From Eshraghiella sp045542375 (GTDB lineage Bacteria; Bacillota; Clostridia; Lachnospirales; Lachnospiraceae), in NCBI GenBank assembly GCA_045542375.1, contig JAZQKW010000070.1, positions 1-37,396 of the forward strand: DNA of 37,396 nt, in the 5' to 3' direction. The notes under the pieces are model-generated. The model did no database searches and was not told where the DNA came from. It was given only the letters and a program-made list of their open reading frames with translations. Below are positions 1-7,064 of the stretch, piece after piece. The position numbers and the translations under genes are program-made. The stretch's first letter is position 1. Every line of letters begins with the position of its first letter.

Positions 1-338
1 TTCCCTCTGTATCCACCGATTAGTATCCACATAAAGGTTACTAACATAGCAACAAGGCAGGTGCATATTCTGAACGTGTAGTATTGTTCAAAAGAATACT
101 TCTGCCTTATATCTGACACCTGAAAATTTCTGACAGAATACTTTCCTACCGTAAGCATCTGTTGTGCAACCATCATTCCAACAGAATACAATCCACCCGC
201 TGATTCACCCATCAGATTAGTTATCATCATAAGGAATATCAGCGACTGACATGAATAAACTATTCCTGATGCTGCCGTCCACACAAAAGTATTCTCTGCA
301 CGGTTAATATCTTTTCCCAAAAAAAGTTTCTGAAACAT
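1..338 (-). CDS. Oligosaccharide flippase / polysaccharide biosynthesis membrane protein, N-terminal part
   Basis: The first 112 residues of a membrane protein run off the window edge; the 3' end is missing. The start ATG lies 2 bases after the stop of the DUF1858 gene, so the two are co-transcribed. The protein opens with a short charged segment (FLGKDINRAENTFVW) followed by alternating hydrophobic helices. The glycine-rich stretch GESAGGLYSVGM and a YSVRNFQVSD segment are typical of the N-terminal helices of Wzx/MATE-like lipid-linked sugar flippases in Lachnospiraceae. Such proteins move polyprenyl-linked saccharides across the cytoplasmic membrane. The family call rests on my recognition of this N-terminal pattern only; another multi-helix exporter is possible. 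Confidence 0.6.
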   Translation of the reverse strand, partial: MFQKLFLGKDINRAENTFVWTAASGIVYSCQSLIFLMMITNLMGESAGGLYSVGMMVAQQMLTVGKYSVRNFQVSDIRQKYSFEQYYTFRICTCLVAMLVTFMWILIGGYRG

Positions 339-340
339 AA

Positions 341-562
341 TTAGTTATTAGCTTTTTCTGCCTTAAACTTAAGGAAATCATTAATTACATTAGTAAGAGA
401 ATCTGAATCTATTCCATGTACCATACATGCTTCTTCCAATGTCTCTCCCTGAGCCGATGGACATCCTACGCAATGCATTCCCGCATCAAGAAGAATAGGA
501 ATAATCTCCGCATCCACCTGAAGAATATCGTGAATAATCATATCTTTATTAATCTGAGCCAT
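341..562 (-). CDS. DUF1858 redox-disulfide domain protein
   Basis: A 73-residue soluble protein consisting of one DUF1858 domain, also described as the hybrid-cluster-associated redox disulfide domain. The diagnostic part is GMHCVGCPSAQGETLEEAC, with a CxxC pair at residues 31 and 34 and a third cysteine at residue 46. The role of the family is not settled; it is thought to be a small redox module and often occurs near iron-sulfur or hybrid-cluster proteins. The start has AGGAGG 10 bases upstream and a good promoter beyond that. The gene leads directly into the flippase, a pairing with no obvious functional logic, and faces a ferredoxin gene across a 172-base divergent region. Confidence 0.85.
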   Translation of the reverse strand: MAQINKDMIIHDILQVDAEIIPILLDAGMHCVGCPSAQGETLEEACMVHGIDSDSLTNVINDFLKFKAEKANN

Positions 563-612
563 TTTTTTGTATCCTCCTAATTGGTATTATTACCATTTTT
601 TAACGCAATATG

Positions 613-641
613 ATTATATACCAACAATTTGGAAGTTACAA
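613..641 (-). promoter_or_regulatory. Sigma-A promoter for the DUF1858-flippase unit
   Basis: On the minus strand TTGTAA (641-636) is followed by exactly 17 bases and TATAAT (618-613). It reads towards the DUF1858 start at 562 and is divergent from the ferredoxin promoter. Confidence 0.7.
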
Positions 642-671
642 GCATTACCTATATTTTCTTGCAATCTTGTC

Positions 672-700
672 TTGTTTTCTTATTCACAATGTTATATAAT
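672..700 (+). promoter_or_regulatory. Sigma-A promoter for the ferredoxin gene
   Basis: TTGTTT (672-677), 17-base spacer, TATAAT (695-700). It lies 35 bases before the ferredoxin start, with AGGAGG at 718-723 between them. Confidence 0.7.
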
Positions 701-734
701 TACATCAACTAATACTTAGGAGGTAAATGTAACT

Positions 735-905
735 ATGGCATACGTTATTTCAGATTCATGCGTAAGTTGTGGCTCATGTGCAGGCGGATGCCCTGTTGGA
801 GCAATTGCACCTGGTGATTCACATTACGAAATTGACGCAGATGCATGTCTTTCATGTGGTGCATGCGAAGCAGCATGTCCTGTAGGAGCAATCTCTGCTG
901 AATAA
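735..905 (+). CDS. 2[4Fe-4S] ferredoxin, 56 residues
   Basis: A small clostridial-type ferredoxin that carries electrons between oxidoreductases such as pyruvate:ferredoxin oxidoreductase, hydrogenase or Rnf. Two near-identical cluster motifs are visible, CVSCGSCAGGCPVGAI and CLSCGACEAACPVGAI, each CxxCxxCxxxCP. This is the full set of eight ligands in the classic internally duplicated fold. Length is normal for the family. The ATG follows a perfect AGGAGG site with 11-base spacing. The gene is monocistronic: it has its own promoter and a strong terminator whose stem overlaps the end of the convergent MerR gene. Its physiological partner cannot be told from the neighbours. Confidence 0.95.
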   Translation: MAYVISDSCVSCGSCAGGCPVGAIAPGDSHYEIDADACLSCGACEAACPVGAISAE

Positions 906-916
906 TTATACTTAGA

Positions 917-948
917 AGAATCTCTCAGATATGAGAGGTTCTTTTTTT
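917..948 (+). terminator. Rho-independent terminator of the ferredoxin gene
   Basis: An 11-base stem (917-927 with 932-942, one G-U pair), GATA loop and a run of seven T. The 3' arm lies inside the last codons of the convergent MerR gene (stop at 925-927). Read on the minus strand there is no T run, so it works only for the ferredoxin. Confidence 0.9.
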
Positions 949-1455
949 ATGTTTTTTTCTGTCCCTGCCTATTCTCTGACAGTTTCTTATTGTCTCATCC
1001 AGACGTTTATATCTATCCTCTTCTGCTTCCTCTCTCATTCTCATCAGATAATCCATTTCCTTAATAACTCTGTCCCCAAGAATTTCGTTATTGTCTCTCA
1101 ACGACTGTGTAACTATACTGCCAATTATCTGCTTAAACTGTTCCATACGAATATCTCTGGTCTTATCATCCTCCGAAGGAACAACATCGGTATGTACCGG
1201 AACTGGTGGTTGTAAGTTATCCACATCCTCACTATGTATCTCACCAAACAATTCACTTTTTATGGCTTTTAACTGGTATCCTTTACCCTTCATTTCTTTT
1301 GCCCTTGCCAGAATATTCAGATGCTCTTCCGTGTAATACCGATGTCCCAATTCATTCCTTGGTATCAAAAGTCCCAGTTCTTCTTCCCAATATCTGAGCA
1401 CATGGGCCTCTAGTCCGGTCATTGCCGATGCTTCTGATATAAGATATCTTTTCAT
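925..1455 (-). CDS. MerR-family transcriptional regulator
   Basis: A 176-residue protein with a MerR-type winged helix-turn-helix at about residues 1-70. The segment around RYWEEELGLLIPRNELGHRY (21-40) is the usual DNA-reading helix and wing, followed by YYTEEHLNILARAKEMKGKGY. The centre (about 75-115) is acidic and low in complexity; the C-terminal half is a charged, probably coiled-coil region ending in a basic tail (DRKKHKKR). There is no cysteine or drug-binding domain recognisable as an effector site, so it resembles the RacA-like or uncharacterised MerR proteins of clostridia rather than a metal sensor. The upstream region has TATAAT with no good -35 and a small dyad in the spacer. The target is unknown. 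Confidence 0.85.
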   Translation of the reverse strand: MKRYLISEASAMTGLEAHVLRYWEEELGLLIPRNELGHRYYTEEHLNILARAKEMKGKGYQLKAIKSELFGEIHSEDVDNLQPPVPVHTDVVPSEDDKTRDIRMEQFKQIIGSIVTQSLRDNNEILGDRVIKEMDYLMRMREEAEEDRYKRLDETIRNCQRIGRDRKKHKKRTSHI

Positions 1456-1490
1456 ACTATTATCCCTCCGTATAACTTATTAACATTCTG

Positions 1491-1513
1491 ATTATATCAG
1501 CTTGTACGGACAA
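1491..1513 (-). promoter_or_regulatory. MerR-gene promoter with dyad in the spacer
   Basis: On the minus strand TATAAT occupies 1496-1491. Immediately upstream, 1502-1513 reads TTGTACGGACAA, an imperfect inverted repeat (TTGT..ACAA), and no good -35 hexamer is present. A dyad between a poor -35 and a good -10 is the arrangement MerR proteins act on, so autoregulation is plausible but inferred. Confidence 0.4.
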
Positions 1514-1543
1514 TGGCTCATTAATCGTTCGACGGATTATGCC

Positions 1544-1573
1544 AAAAAAGAGTAAGTTTTGCAACTTACTCTT
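1544..1573 (-). terminator. Terminator after dnaB
   Basis: On the minus strand an 11-base perfect stem (1573-1563 with 1558-1548) with a 4-base loop is followed by six T (1549-1544). The dnaB stop codon lies inside the 5' arm. It closes the gdpP-rplI-dnaB unit. Confidence 0.9.
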
Positions 1574-2912
1574 CCTTGTATTGAACTTCCAAATCTGCGA
1601 ATTTCGTAAGGTCTCCAATCCATGCAAGCTTTACGGTTCCGGTAGGACCGTTTCTCTGCTTTGCTATGATTATCTCGGCAACATGTTTTTCCTCTGACTG
1701 GTCTTTATTATAATATTCATCTCTGTATATAAACATTACAACGTCCGCATCCTGCTCGATGGCTCCGGATTCACGAAGGTCTGATAACATAGGTCTCTTG
1801 TTATCTCTTGATTCCACTGCACGGCTAAGCTGTGACAAGGCAATTACCGGTACATTAAGCTCTCTGGCAACACCCTTAAGAGCTCTTGAAATCTCCGATA
1901 CCTCCTGCTGTCTCGACTCACTCTTCTTACCACCACTCATTAACTGAATGTAGTCAATGATAATAAGTCCCAGGTTCTTATCTCTCTTATACTTTCGGCA
2001 TTTACTTCTGAGTTCTCCAATTGAAATACCCGGCGTATCATCAATAATGAGGTTAGACATTCCCACTCTTGATGCTCCTTCTGATACACTTGCCCATTCA
2101 GACGGTGACATATTACCGGTTCTTATATTCTTGGAATCAACCTTAGACTCCATGGATATAAGTCGGTTAACCAACTGAACGTTAGACATTTCCAGACTGA
2201 ATATAGCAGTCGTTGTGTGATTCTTAACTGCAACATACTGGGCTATATTAAGGACAAAAGCAGTCTTACCCATTGACGGTCTTGCCGCAACAAGAATAAA
2301 ATCCGAGTTCTGAAGTCCTGCCGTCTTATAATCAAGATGCTTAAACCCGGTTGGAATTCCTGTTATTTTACCACCCATCTTGGCAGCCGCTTCCATTCTG
2401 TCAAGAGCGTCCATTACGATCTCTCCGATTGGTGTGTACTCCTCACTGCTGCCTCCCTGAGTTATCTTGGTAACATCTTTCTCGGCCTCATACATAATAC
2501 TTTCTATGTCATTCTTGCCTTCGTAGCATGTATTCTCTATTTTCTGTGCCGTGCGAATAAGATTTCGCAACATTGATTTATCTTTTACAATTCGTGCATA
2601 ATGCTTGATATTAGCAGATGTAGGTACAGTACTGAGTATATCTCTCAGAAAATCAATACCTGCAAGTTCCTCAGGAGCCTGCATCTGTTTTAACTTATCC
2701 TGTACCTGAACGAGGTCAGCCGGTTTCTTCTCTCTGTTAAGTGCAACCATTGCATCAAACAGTATTCCATACTGTCCCGTATAGAAATCCTCCTTCTCAA
2801 GAATTTCCGATGCAATAACGATAGCCTCAACATCCATAAGCATTGAGCCTATTACCGAACGTTCCGCTTCTATACTATGTGGCATTACACGCTTTACAAG
2901 CGTTTCATCCAT
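1566..2912 (-). CDS. dnaB: Replicative DNA helicase DnaB (B. subtilis DnaC type)
   Basis: A 448-residue hexameric 5'-3' helicase that unwinds the chromosomal fork and recruits primase. The N-terminal helical primase-interaction domain (HSIEAERSVIGSML, about 12-110) precedes the RecA-like ATPase domain. Walker A is RPSMGKTA at 211-218 and Walker B IIIDYIQLM at 317-325; the arginine-finger region QLSRAVE and SDLRESGAIEQDAD follow. Length is exactly that of the family and no intein is present. It starts 3 bases after the rplI stop and is the last gene of gdpP-rplI-dnaB, the same order as yybT-rplI-dnaC in Bacillus. Confidence 0.98.
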   Translation of the reverse strand: MDETLVKRVMPHSIEAERSVIGSMLMDVEAIVIASEILEKEDFYTGQYGILFDAMVALNREKKPADLVQVQDKLKQMQAPEELAGIDFLRDILSTVPTSANIKHYARIVKDKSMLRNLIRTAQKIENTCYEGKNDIESIMYEAEKDVTKITQGGSSEEYTPIGEIVMDALDRMEAAAKMGGKITGIPTGFKHLDYKTAGLQNSDFILVAARPSMGKTAFVLNIAQYVAVKNHTTTAIFSLEMSNVQLVNRLISMESKVDSKNIRTGNMSPSEWASVSEGASRVGMSNLIIDDTPGISIGELRSKCRKYKRDKNLGLIIIDYIQLMSGGKKSESRQQEVSEISRALKGVARELNVPVIALSQLSRAVESRDNKRPMLSDLRESGAIEQDADVVMFIYRDEYYNKDQSEEKHVAEIIIAKQRNGPTGTVKLAWIGDLTKFADLEVQYKEE

Positions 2913-2915
2913 ATC

Positions 2916-3362
2916 TTACGCCTCTCTTACTCTTACGTTAATCTTCGCTGTTACTTCTCTGTGTAATTTTACTCCCACAATTGTAGTACCAACTGTTCTT
3001 ATTGGTTCGTCCAATAAGAGCTTCTTCTTGTCTATGGCAAGACCATGCTGCTCCTTAAGGGCAGTCGCTATTTCCTTCGTAGATACTGAGCCAAAAGTTC
3101 TTCCATCCTTACCGGACTTAATTGACAAAATAACTTCCATCTCTGCCATCTTTTCAGCAAGTGCCTTAGCCTCTTCAAGCTGTTCCTTGGCAACCTTCTC
3201 TTCATGTGCCTTCTGTAACTTAAGGTCATTCATATTCTTGGCATTAGCCTCTACACCCAGTTTCTTAGGCAAAATACAGTTTCTTGCATATCCGTCACTT
3301 ACATCTACTGTCTCACCTTTTTTTCCAAGTGCTTTTACATCCTGTAATAAAATTATCTTCAT
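2916..3362 (-). CDS. rplI: 50S ribosomal protein L9
   Basis: A 148-residue L9 with the typical opening MKIILLQDVKALGKKGE, the signature DGYARNCILPKKLG (about 23-36), a long connecting helix rich in K/E, and a C-terminal 23S rRNA-binding domain (KSGKDGRTFGSVSTKEIA). L9 binds domain V of 23S rRNA and limits frameshifting. The ATG overlaps the gdpP stop by one base (TAATG), so translation is coupled. Confidence 0.98.
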   Translation of the reverse strand: MKIILLQDVKALGKKGETVDVSDGYARNCILPKKLGVEANAKNMNDLKLQKAHEEKVAKEQLEEAKALAEKMAEMEVILSIKSGKDGRTFGSVSTKEIATALKEQHGLAIDKKKLLLDEPIRTVGTTIVGVKLHREVTAKINVRVREA

Positions 3363-5401
3363 TAAATTGCGCCCTCCGCTTCCATATCATCCAAGGTCTT
3401 CTTCACAAGATTAACTGCTTCTTCCATTGTCATATCCTTCAACTGTGCTCCTGCAATAGTCATATGACCACCACCGCCAAGTCTCTCCATAATAATCTGC
3501 ACATTAACCTCATCTATAGACCTTGCACTAAGATAAATTGTGTCATTGTAATCAGTAAATACTATTGATGCCTTAATTCCATTAATATTAAGCAACTCAT
3601 TAGCCGCCTGAGCTCCTACAATAGTCGGACTCTGAAGTCCCTCGCTAGGACATACACTAAGAGCATATGACTTATATACATCCGCATGTCTTACCGCATC
3701 AGCCTTCGCCTTATATTCTGTCATGTCAGTTCTCAAAAGTTTTCTGACTCTTACTATATCCGCTCCGCATCTTCTCATAAATGCAGCAGCTTCAAAGGTT
3801 CTTGCACCGGCCTTGTTGCTAAAATTATTAGTATCAATAACGATACCGGCATACAAAGTATCCGCTTCGATTGGTTTAATCTTTACCTTATCAGATATAT
3901 ATTGTAATATCTCTGATACCATTTCGCAGGTAGAAGATGCATATGGTTCAATGTATGAAAGTGTTGCATTCTCTATCTGGTCATTACCCTGTCTGTGATG
4001 GTCAAATACCACCGTATTCTTACACTTTCCTACTAACTCCGGACATTCTGTATAGTTAGCCCTGTTAACATCCACAACCACAAGAAGTGTATTGTTACCA
4101 ACCTTGGAAAGTGCTTCCTCACTTGTTACAAACAAGTCCTTTTCATAATCCGGATTACCCTTATACAGGTCCACAATCGGCTGTAATGAGGTAGTCACAT
4201 CATTAAGCACAATATGCGCCTTCTTTGAAAAAATTCTTGCTGTCGCATATATACCAATTGAAGCACCAATGGCATCCACATCACTAATCTTATGACCCAT
4301 AATAATAATGTTATCCGTAGCTTCAATAAGTTCTCTTAATGCATGAGCCTTAACTCTTGCACGTACTCTCGTATTCTTCTCGACAGAGCCGCTCTTACCA
4401 CCATAGTAAGTTACCTTGTTGGCATCCCTTACCACAACCTGGTCTCCGCCACGTCCTAACGCAAGGTCAATGGCAGCTCTTGCCATCTCGTAGTTCTTAA
4501 TAAAGGTTCCATTCATGGCACCTATACCCACACTGAGAGTAACCGCCATCTCATTACCGATGTTAACTGACTTAACATCCTCAAGGAAAGAAAAACGCTC
4601 CTCCCTTAACTGTTCAAGGAAACGATATCTGAATACGATAAAATATTTATCCTTCTCAAGCTTCTTAACTATGGCATTGCCGGCTGAAAAATACTTATTA
4701 ATCTTTCTGTCAACAAGTGCAATAAGCAATGAACGTCTTACTTCATCAACACTTTCCAACGCCTCGTCATAATTATCTATGTAGATAAGTCCCGCAACAA
4801 ATCTCTCATCATGTAATTCTCTCTTACATGCTGTAATCTCGGTCTCATCAAAAAGATATGCGGCATACAGGTCTGAAGATGCTCCCGCCATAAGAATATC
4901 AACATCCAGATTAATTCCTGCAAGATTAATCTTCTCTATCAGTATTCTGTATACCTTATCGTTATATTCAAAAGTATAATTCTGTTCCTCCGCACCGGCT
5001 TCAAACTTAAAGCCCTCAAGCTCCGGAAGCGCTGAACTAAGACTCTTTCTATAATTTTCCTTGCCTACAACCTCAGCAAACGCACTGTTAAGCCAGAGAA
5101 TTCTTCCCGTATTATCCACAAGACCATATGGTATCATGAAAGAATCCAACATCTGCTTCTGCATCTGTGCATAGCCTGATGCAAAATCCATCATGGCATT
5201 GGAAAGAGTTGAATGACGGCTGACCATTACCGCTACAATAGCGATTACATATATAATCATGGCACCCGACATAATAATTCCTGACTTAATATTTGTAAAA
5301 AACAGGAACACATTAATTATGGCAAAAAACACACCCACCAATATAGGCCATTTAAGGTATGTATTTATTATTTTTCTAAAATCTCTACTCTTCTTACCCA
5401 T
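3362..5401 (-). CDS. gdpP: Cyclic-di-AMP phosphodiesterase GdpP (DHH/DHHA1)
   Basis: A 679-residue membrane phosphodiesterase that hydrolyses c-di-AMP and so controls potassium, osmotic and wall homeostasis. Two transmembrane helices (about 15-60) are followed by a PAS-like segment (PYGLVDNTGRILWLNSAF, 91-108) and a degenerate GGDEF domain (about 190-330) that lacks the GGDEF signature. The catalytic DHH/DHHA1 part carries GHKISDVDAIGA (369-380), VVDVNR, FDHHRQ (466-471) and the C-terminal GGGGHMTIAGA. This is the complete domain order of B. subtilis YybT/GdpP. In the first motif the usual DxDxxGA ligands are kept (DVDAIGA). The gene has its own extended -10 promoter and leads the gdpP-rplI-dnaB operon. 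Confidence 0.96.
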   Translation of the reverse strand: MGKKSRDFRKIINTYLKWPILVGVFFAIINVFLFFTNIKSGIIMSGAMIIYVIAIVAVMVSRHSTLSNAMMDFASGYAQMQKQMLDSFMIPYGLVDNTGRILWLNSAFAEVVGKENYRKSLSSALPELEGFKFEAGAEEQNYTFEYNDKVYRILIEKINLAGINLDVDILMAGASSDLYAAYLFDETEITACKRELHDERFVAGLIYIDNYDEALESVDEVRRSLLIALVDRKINKYFSAGNAIVKKLEKDKYFIVFRYRFLEQLREERFSFLEDVKSVNIGNEMAVTLSVGIGAMNGTFIKNYEMARAAIDLALGRGGDQVVVRDANKVTYYGGKSGSVEKNTRVRARVKAHALRELIEATDNIIIMGHKISDVDAIGASIGIYATARIFSKKAHIVLNDVTTSLQPIVDLYKGNPDYEKDLFVTSEEALSKVGNNTLLVVVDVNRANYTECPELVGKCKNTVVFDHHRQGNDQIENATLSYIEPYASSTCEMVSEILQYISDKVKIKPIEADTLYAGIVIDTNNFSNKAGARTFEAAAFMRRCGADIVRVRKLLRTDMTEYKAKADAVRHADVYKSYALSVCPSEGLQSPTIVGAQAANELLNINGIKASIVFTDYNDTIYLSARSIDEVNVQIIMERLGGGGHMTIAGAQLKDMTMEEAVNLVKKTLDDMEAEGAI

Positions 5402-5433
5402 AACGCTTCTCCCTAATAGCTATAGATAAAAGT

Positions 5434-5442
5434 ATTATAGCA
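5434..5442 (-). promoter_or_regulatory. Extended -10 promoter for gdpP-rplI-dnaB
   Basis: On the minus strand TGCTATAAT (5442-5434) is a consensus extended -10 element 33 bases before the gdpP start; no clear -35 is present. It lies just downstream of the rpsR terminator, so the two operons are separate units. Confidence 0.65.
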
Positions 5443-5471
5443 CGAAGATTAAATTTATAAAAGAAAAAATT

Positions 5472-5503
5472 AAAAAGACCCACAACCATTCGGTTGTGAG
5501 TCT
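5472..5503 (-). terminator. Terminator of the rpsF-ssb-rpsR operon
   Basis: A 12-base stem (5503-5492 with 5487-5476, one G-U pair) with GAAT loop followed by TTTTT and more T-rich sequence on the minus strand. Confidence 0.9.
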
Positions 5504-5515
5504 CACATACTTTAA

Positions 5516-5782
5516 TTAATCTAATGAGTATGGTAAAAGTGCAATCTGTCTTGCTCTCTTAACAGCAACTGTAAGAGCTCTCTGATGCTTAGCACATGTT
5601 CCGGTAATTCTTCTTGGAAGAATCTTACCTCTCTCTGATACAAATCTTTTTAATTTATTAACATCTTTGTAATCAATAGCGTTAGTTGTATCTGCACAAA
5701 ATACACATACTTTCTTTCTTCTGCGGTTGATTCTCTTCTTCATTGGAGCATCTGTTCCGCGTGCTTCTCTTGGATTAGACAT
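5516..5782 (-). CDS. rpsR: 30S ribosomal protein S18
   Basis: An 88-residue S18, the partner of S6 on the 30S platform. Conserved parts are the basic MKKRINRRRKKVCVFC, DYKDVNKLKRFVSERGKILPRRITG and the CAKHQR tail. The cysteines CVFC plus the later CAKH suggest the zinc-binding form. The start used has AGGAGG 9 bases upstream; a start further upstream at 5809 has no ribosome site. Last gene of rpsF-ssb-rpsR. Confidence 0.97.
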   Translation of the reverse strand: MSNPREARGTDAPMKKRINRRRKKVCVFCADTTNAIDYKDVNKLKRFVSERGKILPRRITGTCAKHQRALTVAVKRARQIALLPYSLD

Positions 5783-5809
5783 TCTGTATGACCTCCTATA
5801 TAATATCAA

Positions 5810-6244
5810 TTAAAATGGCAAGCCATCATCATCAACGCTGTCAGGAATATTCATAAATCCATCTCCTGCAGCACTTGGCTGTGGTCTTCCCGCTGCCTGT
5901 GAAAATCCCCCATCACCGGCATTCTTACTTTCTGCGAATTCCTGTTCTTCAACTACAACATCTGTTGTATAGACCTTCTGTCCGTCCTTATTAGTGTAGC
6001 TTCCTGTCTGAATTCTTCCTGTTACAACAAGCTTAGTACCCTGATGTAAATACTTCTCTGCAAATTCTGCAGATCTGTCAAATGCTACACATGAAATAAA
6101 ATCTGCAGTCTGCTCTCCACCATCTGCACGGCGTCTGCGATCAACTGCTAATGTATATCTGGCAACAGTAGTCTGTCTCTCTCCAGATGAGTAACTGATA
6201 TTAGGATCTCTGGTTAATCGTCCCATTAAGATTACTTTATTCAT
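5810..6244 (-). CDS. ssb: Single-stranded DNA-binding protein
   Basis: A 144-residue SSB that coats single-stranded DNA during replication and repair. The OB fold covers about residues 1-105 (MNKVILMGRLTRDP, YTLAVDRR, FISCVAFDRSAEFAEKYL, GTKLVVTGRIQTGSY). A Gly/Gln-rich linker leads to the acidic partner-binding tip DDDGLPF, which matches the usual D-D-D-I/L-P-F consensus. The ATG at 6244 has AAGGAGG 6 bases upstream, which decides against an earlier start at 6277. It sits between rpsF and rpsR as in most Firmicutes. Confidence 0.97.
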   Translation of the reverse strand: MNKVILMGRLTRDPNISYSSGERQTTVARYTLAVDRRRRADGGEQTADFISCVAFDRSAEFAEKYLHQGTKLVVTGRIQTGSYTNKDGQKVYTTDVVVEEQEFAESKNAGDGGFSQAAGRPQPSAAGDGFMNIPDSVDDDGLPF

Positions 6245-6284
6245 AACCTGCCTCCTTCTCGGTTCCACGACCGACACAAGCTTA

Positions 6285-6572
6285 TTATTCTTCTACATTA
6301 ACGCATAAGAATCTGAGAACGTTGTCCATAATACGAAGCTGTGCTGCGATTTCTGCTGGGAATTCAGCAACACCATCAACCTGGAAGAAATAGTAGAACG
6401 CTTCATTCATCTTCTTAATCTCGTAAGCTAATCTCTTCTTGCCTGCCTCTTCAACTGCTGTGATTGTACCACCGCACTTAGCAACAAGTTCCTTAACTTT
6501 ATCGATGACTGCTGTTCTTACATCGTCCTCTGTCATTGCGTTAACAACAACTGTTAATTCGTACTTATTCAT
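6285..6572 (-). CDS. rpsF: 30S ribosomal protein S6
   Basis: A 95-residue S6 with the usual opening MNKYELTVVVNAMTEDDV, the central AGKKRLAYEIKKMNEAFYYFF strand-turn region, and RIMDNVLRFLCV near the end. It pairs with S18 on the 30S platform. The start at 6572 is fixed by AAGGAGG upstream and by homology; upstream extensions in the same frame are leader sequence. First gene of the operon, with promoter at 6655-6683 and a leader hairpin at 6602-6623. Confidence 0.97.
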   Translation of the reverse strand: MNKYELTVVVNAMTEDDVRTAVIDKVKELVAKCGGTITAVEEAGKKRLAYEIKKMNEAFYYFFQVDGVAEFPAEIAAQLRIMDNVLRFLCVNVEE

Positions 6573-6601
6573 GCTGTACTGCACCTCCTTCTGGTCTATT
6601 G

Positions 6602-6623
6602 GCTTCTTATCTAAGTAAGAAGC
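6602..6623 (-). other. Leader hairpin before rpsF
   Basis: On the minus strand GCTTCTTA and TAAGAAGC form a perfect 8-base stem with a 6-base loop in the 5' leader, about 11 bases upstream of the ribosome site. It could regulate rpsF translation (S6/S18 feedback is known in other bacteria), but the conserved CCG feature of the S6:S18 leader motif is not seen. Confidence 0.4.
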
Positions 6624-6654
6624 AAGGAATATAATCAATATATCACAAACACAG

Positions 6655-6683
6655 ATATTACCACATAATTTCAATGTTTGCAA
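6655..6683 (-). promoter_or_regulatory. Sigma-A promoter of rpsF-ssb-rpsR
   Basis: TTGCAA (6683-6678), 17-base spacer, TAATAT (6660-6655) on the minus strand, about 80 bases before the rpsF start. Confidence 0.7.
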
Positions 6684-6688
6684 GCATT

Positions 6689-6871
6689 TTATTCCGGTTT
6701 TCTTAAAGATTTTATATTTTTCTCCACAAGCTTTCTTGCGAGCATAATCTGGTGTCCGCATCCCATACACTTAAGTCTGAAATCTGCACCTGTTCTCAGA
6801 ACTTCCCATTCACTATTTCCACAGGGATGTTGTTTTTTCATTTTTATAATATCTCCAACTGCTATATCCAT
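6689..6871 (-). CDS. DUF951 family protein
   Basis: A 60-residue protein of the widespread Firmicutes DUF951 family. The signature is VGDIIKMKKQHPCGNSEWEV (5-24), then GADFRLKCMGCGHQIML. The three cysteines (CG, then CxxC) and nearby His suggest a small zinc-binding fold; the family is often found beside rpsF or cvpA-like genes and has no assigned function that I know of. The start has AGGAAG nearby. It lies between the tRNA-Cys terminator and the rpsF promoter; no separate promoter was found, so readthrough past the tRNA terminator may be used. Confidence 0.9.
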   Translation of the reverse strand: MDIAVGDIIKMKKQHPCGNSEWEVLRTGADFRLKCMGCGHQIMLARKLVEKNIKSLRKPE

Positions 6872-6890
6872 AATCCACTTCCTATAATGA

Positions 6891-6920
6891 AAAAAATCCC
6901 GGAAACAATTAGTTTCCGGG
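6891..6920 (-). terminator. Terminator after tRNA-Cys
   Basis: A perfect 9-base GC-rich stem (6920-6912 with 6906-6898) with a 5-base loop, followed by an A and six T on the minus strand. Confidence 0.9.
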
Positions 6921-6928
6921 GGTAATAG

Positions 6929-6999
6929 AGGCGAGTGACGGATTTGAACCGACGATCAGGGTGTTGCAGACCCACGCCTTACCACTTGGCTAACTCGCC
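6929..6999 (-). tRNA. tRNA-Cys (anticodon GCA)
   Basis: A 71-base tRNA on the minus strand. The acceptor stem GGCGAGT/ACTCGCC pairs perfectly; the D arm is GCC-AAGTGGTAA-GGC; the anticodon loop is CTGCAAC with anticodon GCA; the T loop is TTCAAAT; the discriminator base is U as expected for tRNA-Cys. CCA is not encoded. As I fold it, one U-U mismatch occurs in the anticodon stem (27-43) and one in the T stem (50-64). It has its own strong promoter and terminator. Confidence 0.95.
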
Positions 7000-7020
7000 A
7001 TATCTCTCAACAGCTTTTAC

Positions 7021-7049
7021 AGTATATCAGAGATATTTCCGTAAGTCAA
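7021..7049 (-). promoter_or_regulatory. Strong sigma-A promoter of tRNA-Cys
   Basis: TTGACT (7049-7044), 17-base spacer, TATACT (7026-7021) on the minus strand, 21 bases before the tRNA 5' end. Confidence 0.85.
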
Positions 7050-7064
7050 CATCTTTTTTTAATT

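Noticed and set aside
579..602. Terminator on the plus strand (TGGTA-TTAT-TACCA then T run)
   Set aside because: The stem is only 5 bases and no plus-strand gene lies upstream; it is more likely part of the DUF1858 leader.
6573..6654. S6:S18 autoregulatory leader motif
   Set aside because: A hairpin is present, but the CCG feature and the second stem of the motif could not be found, so only a plain leader hairpin is listed.
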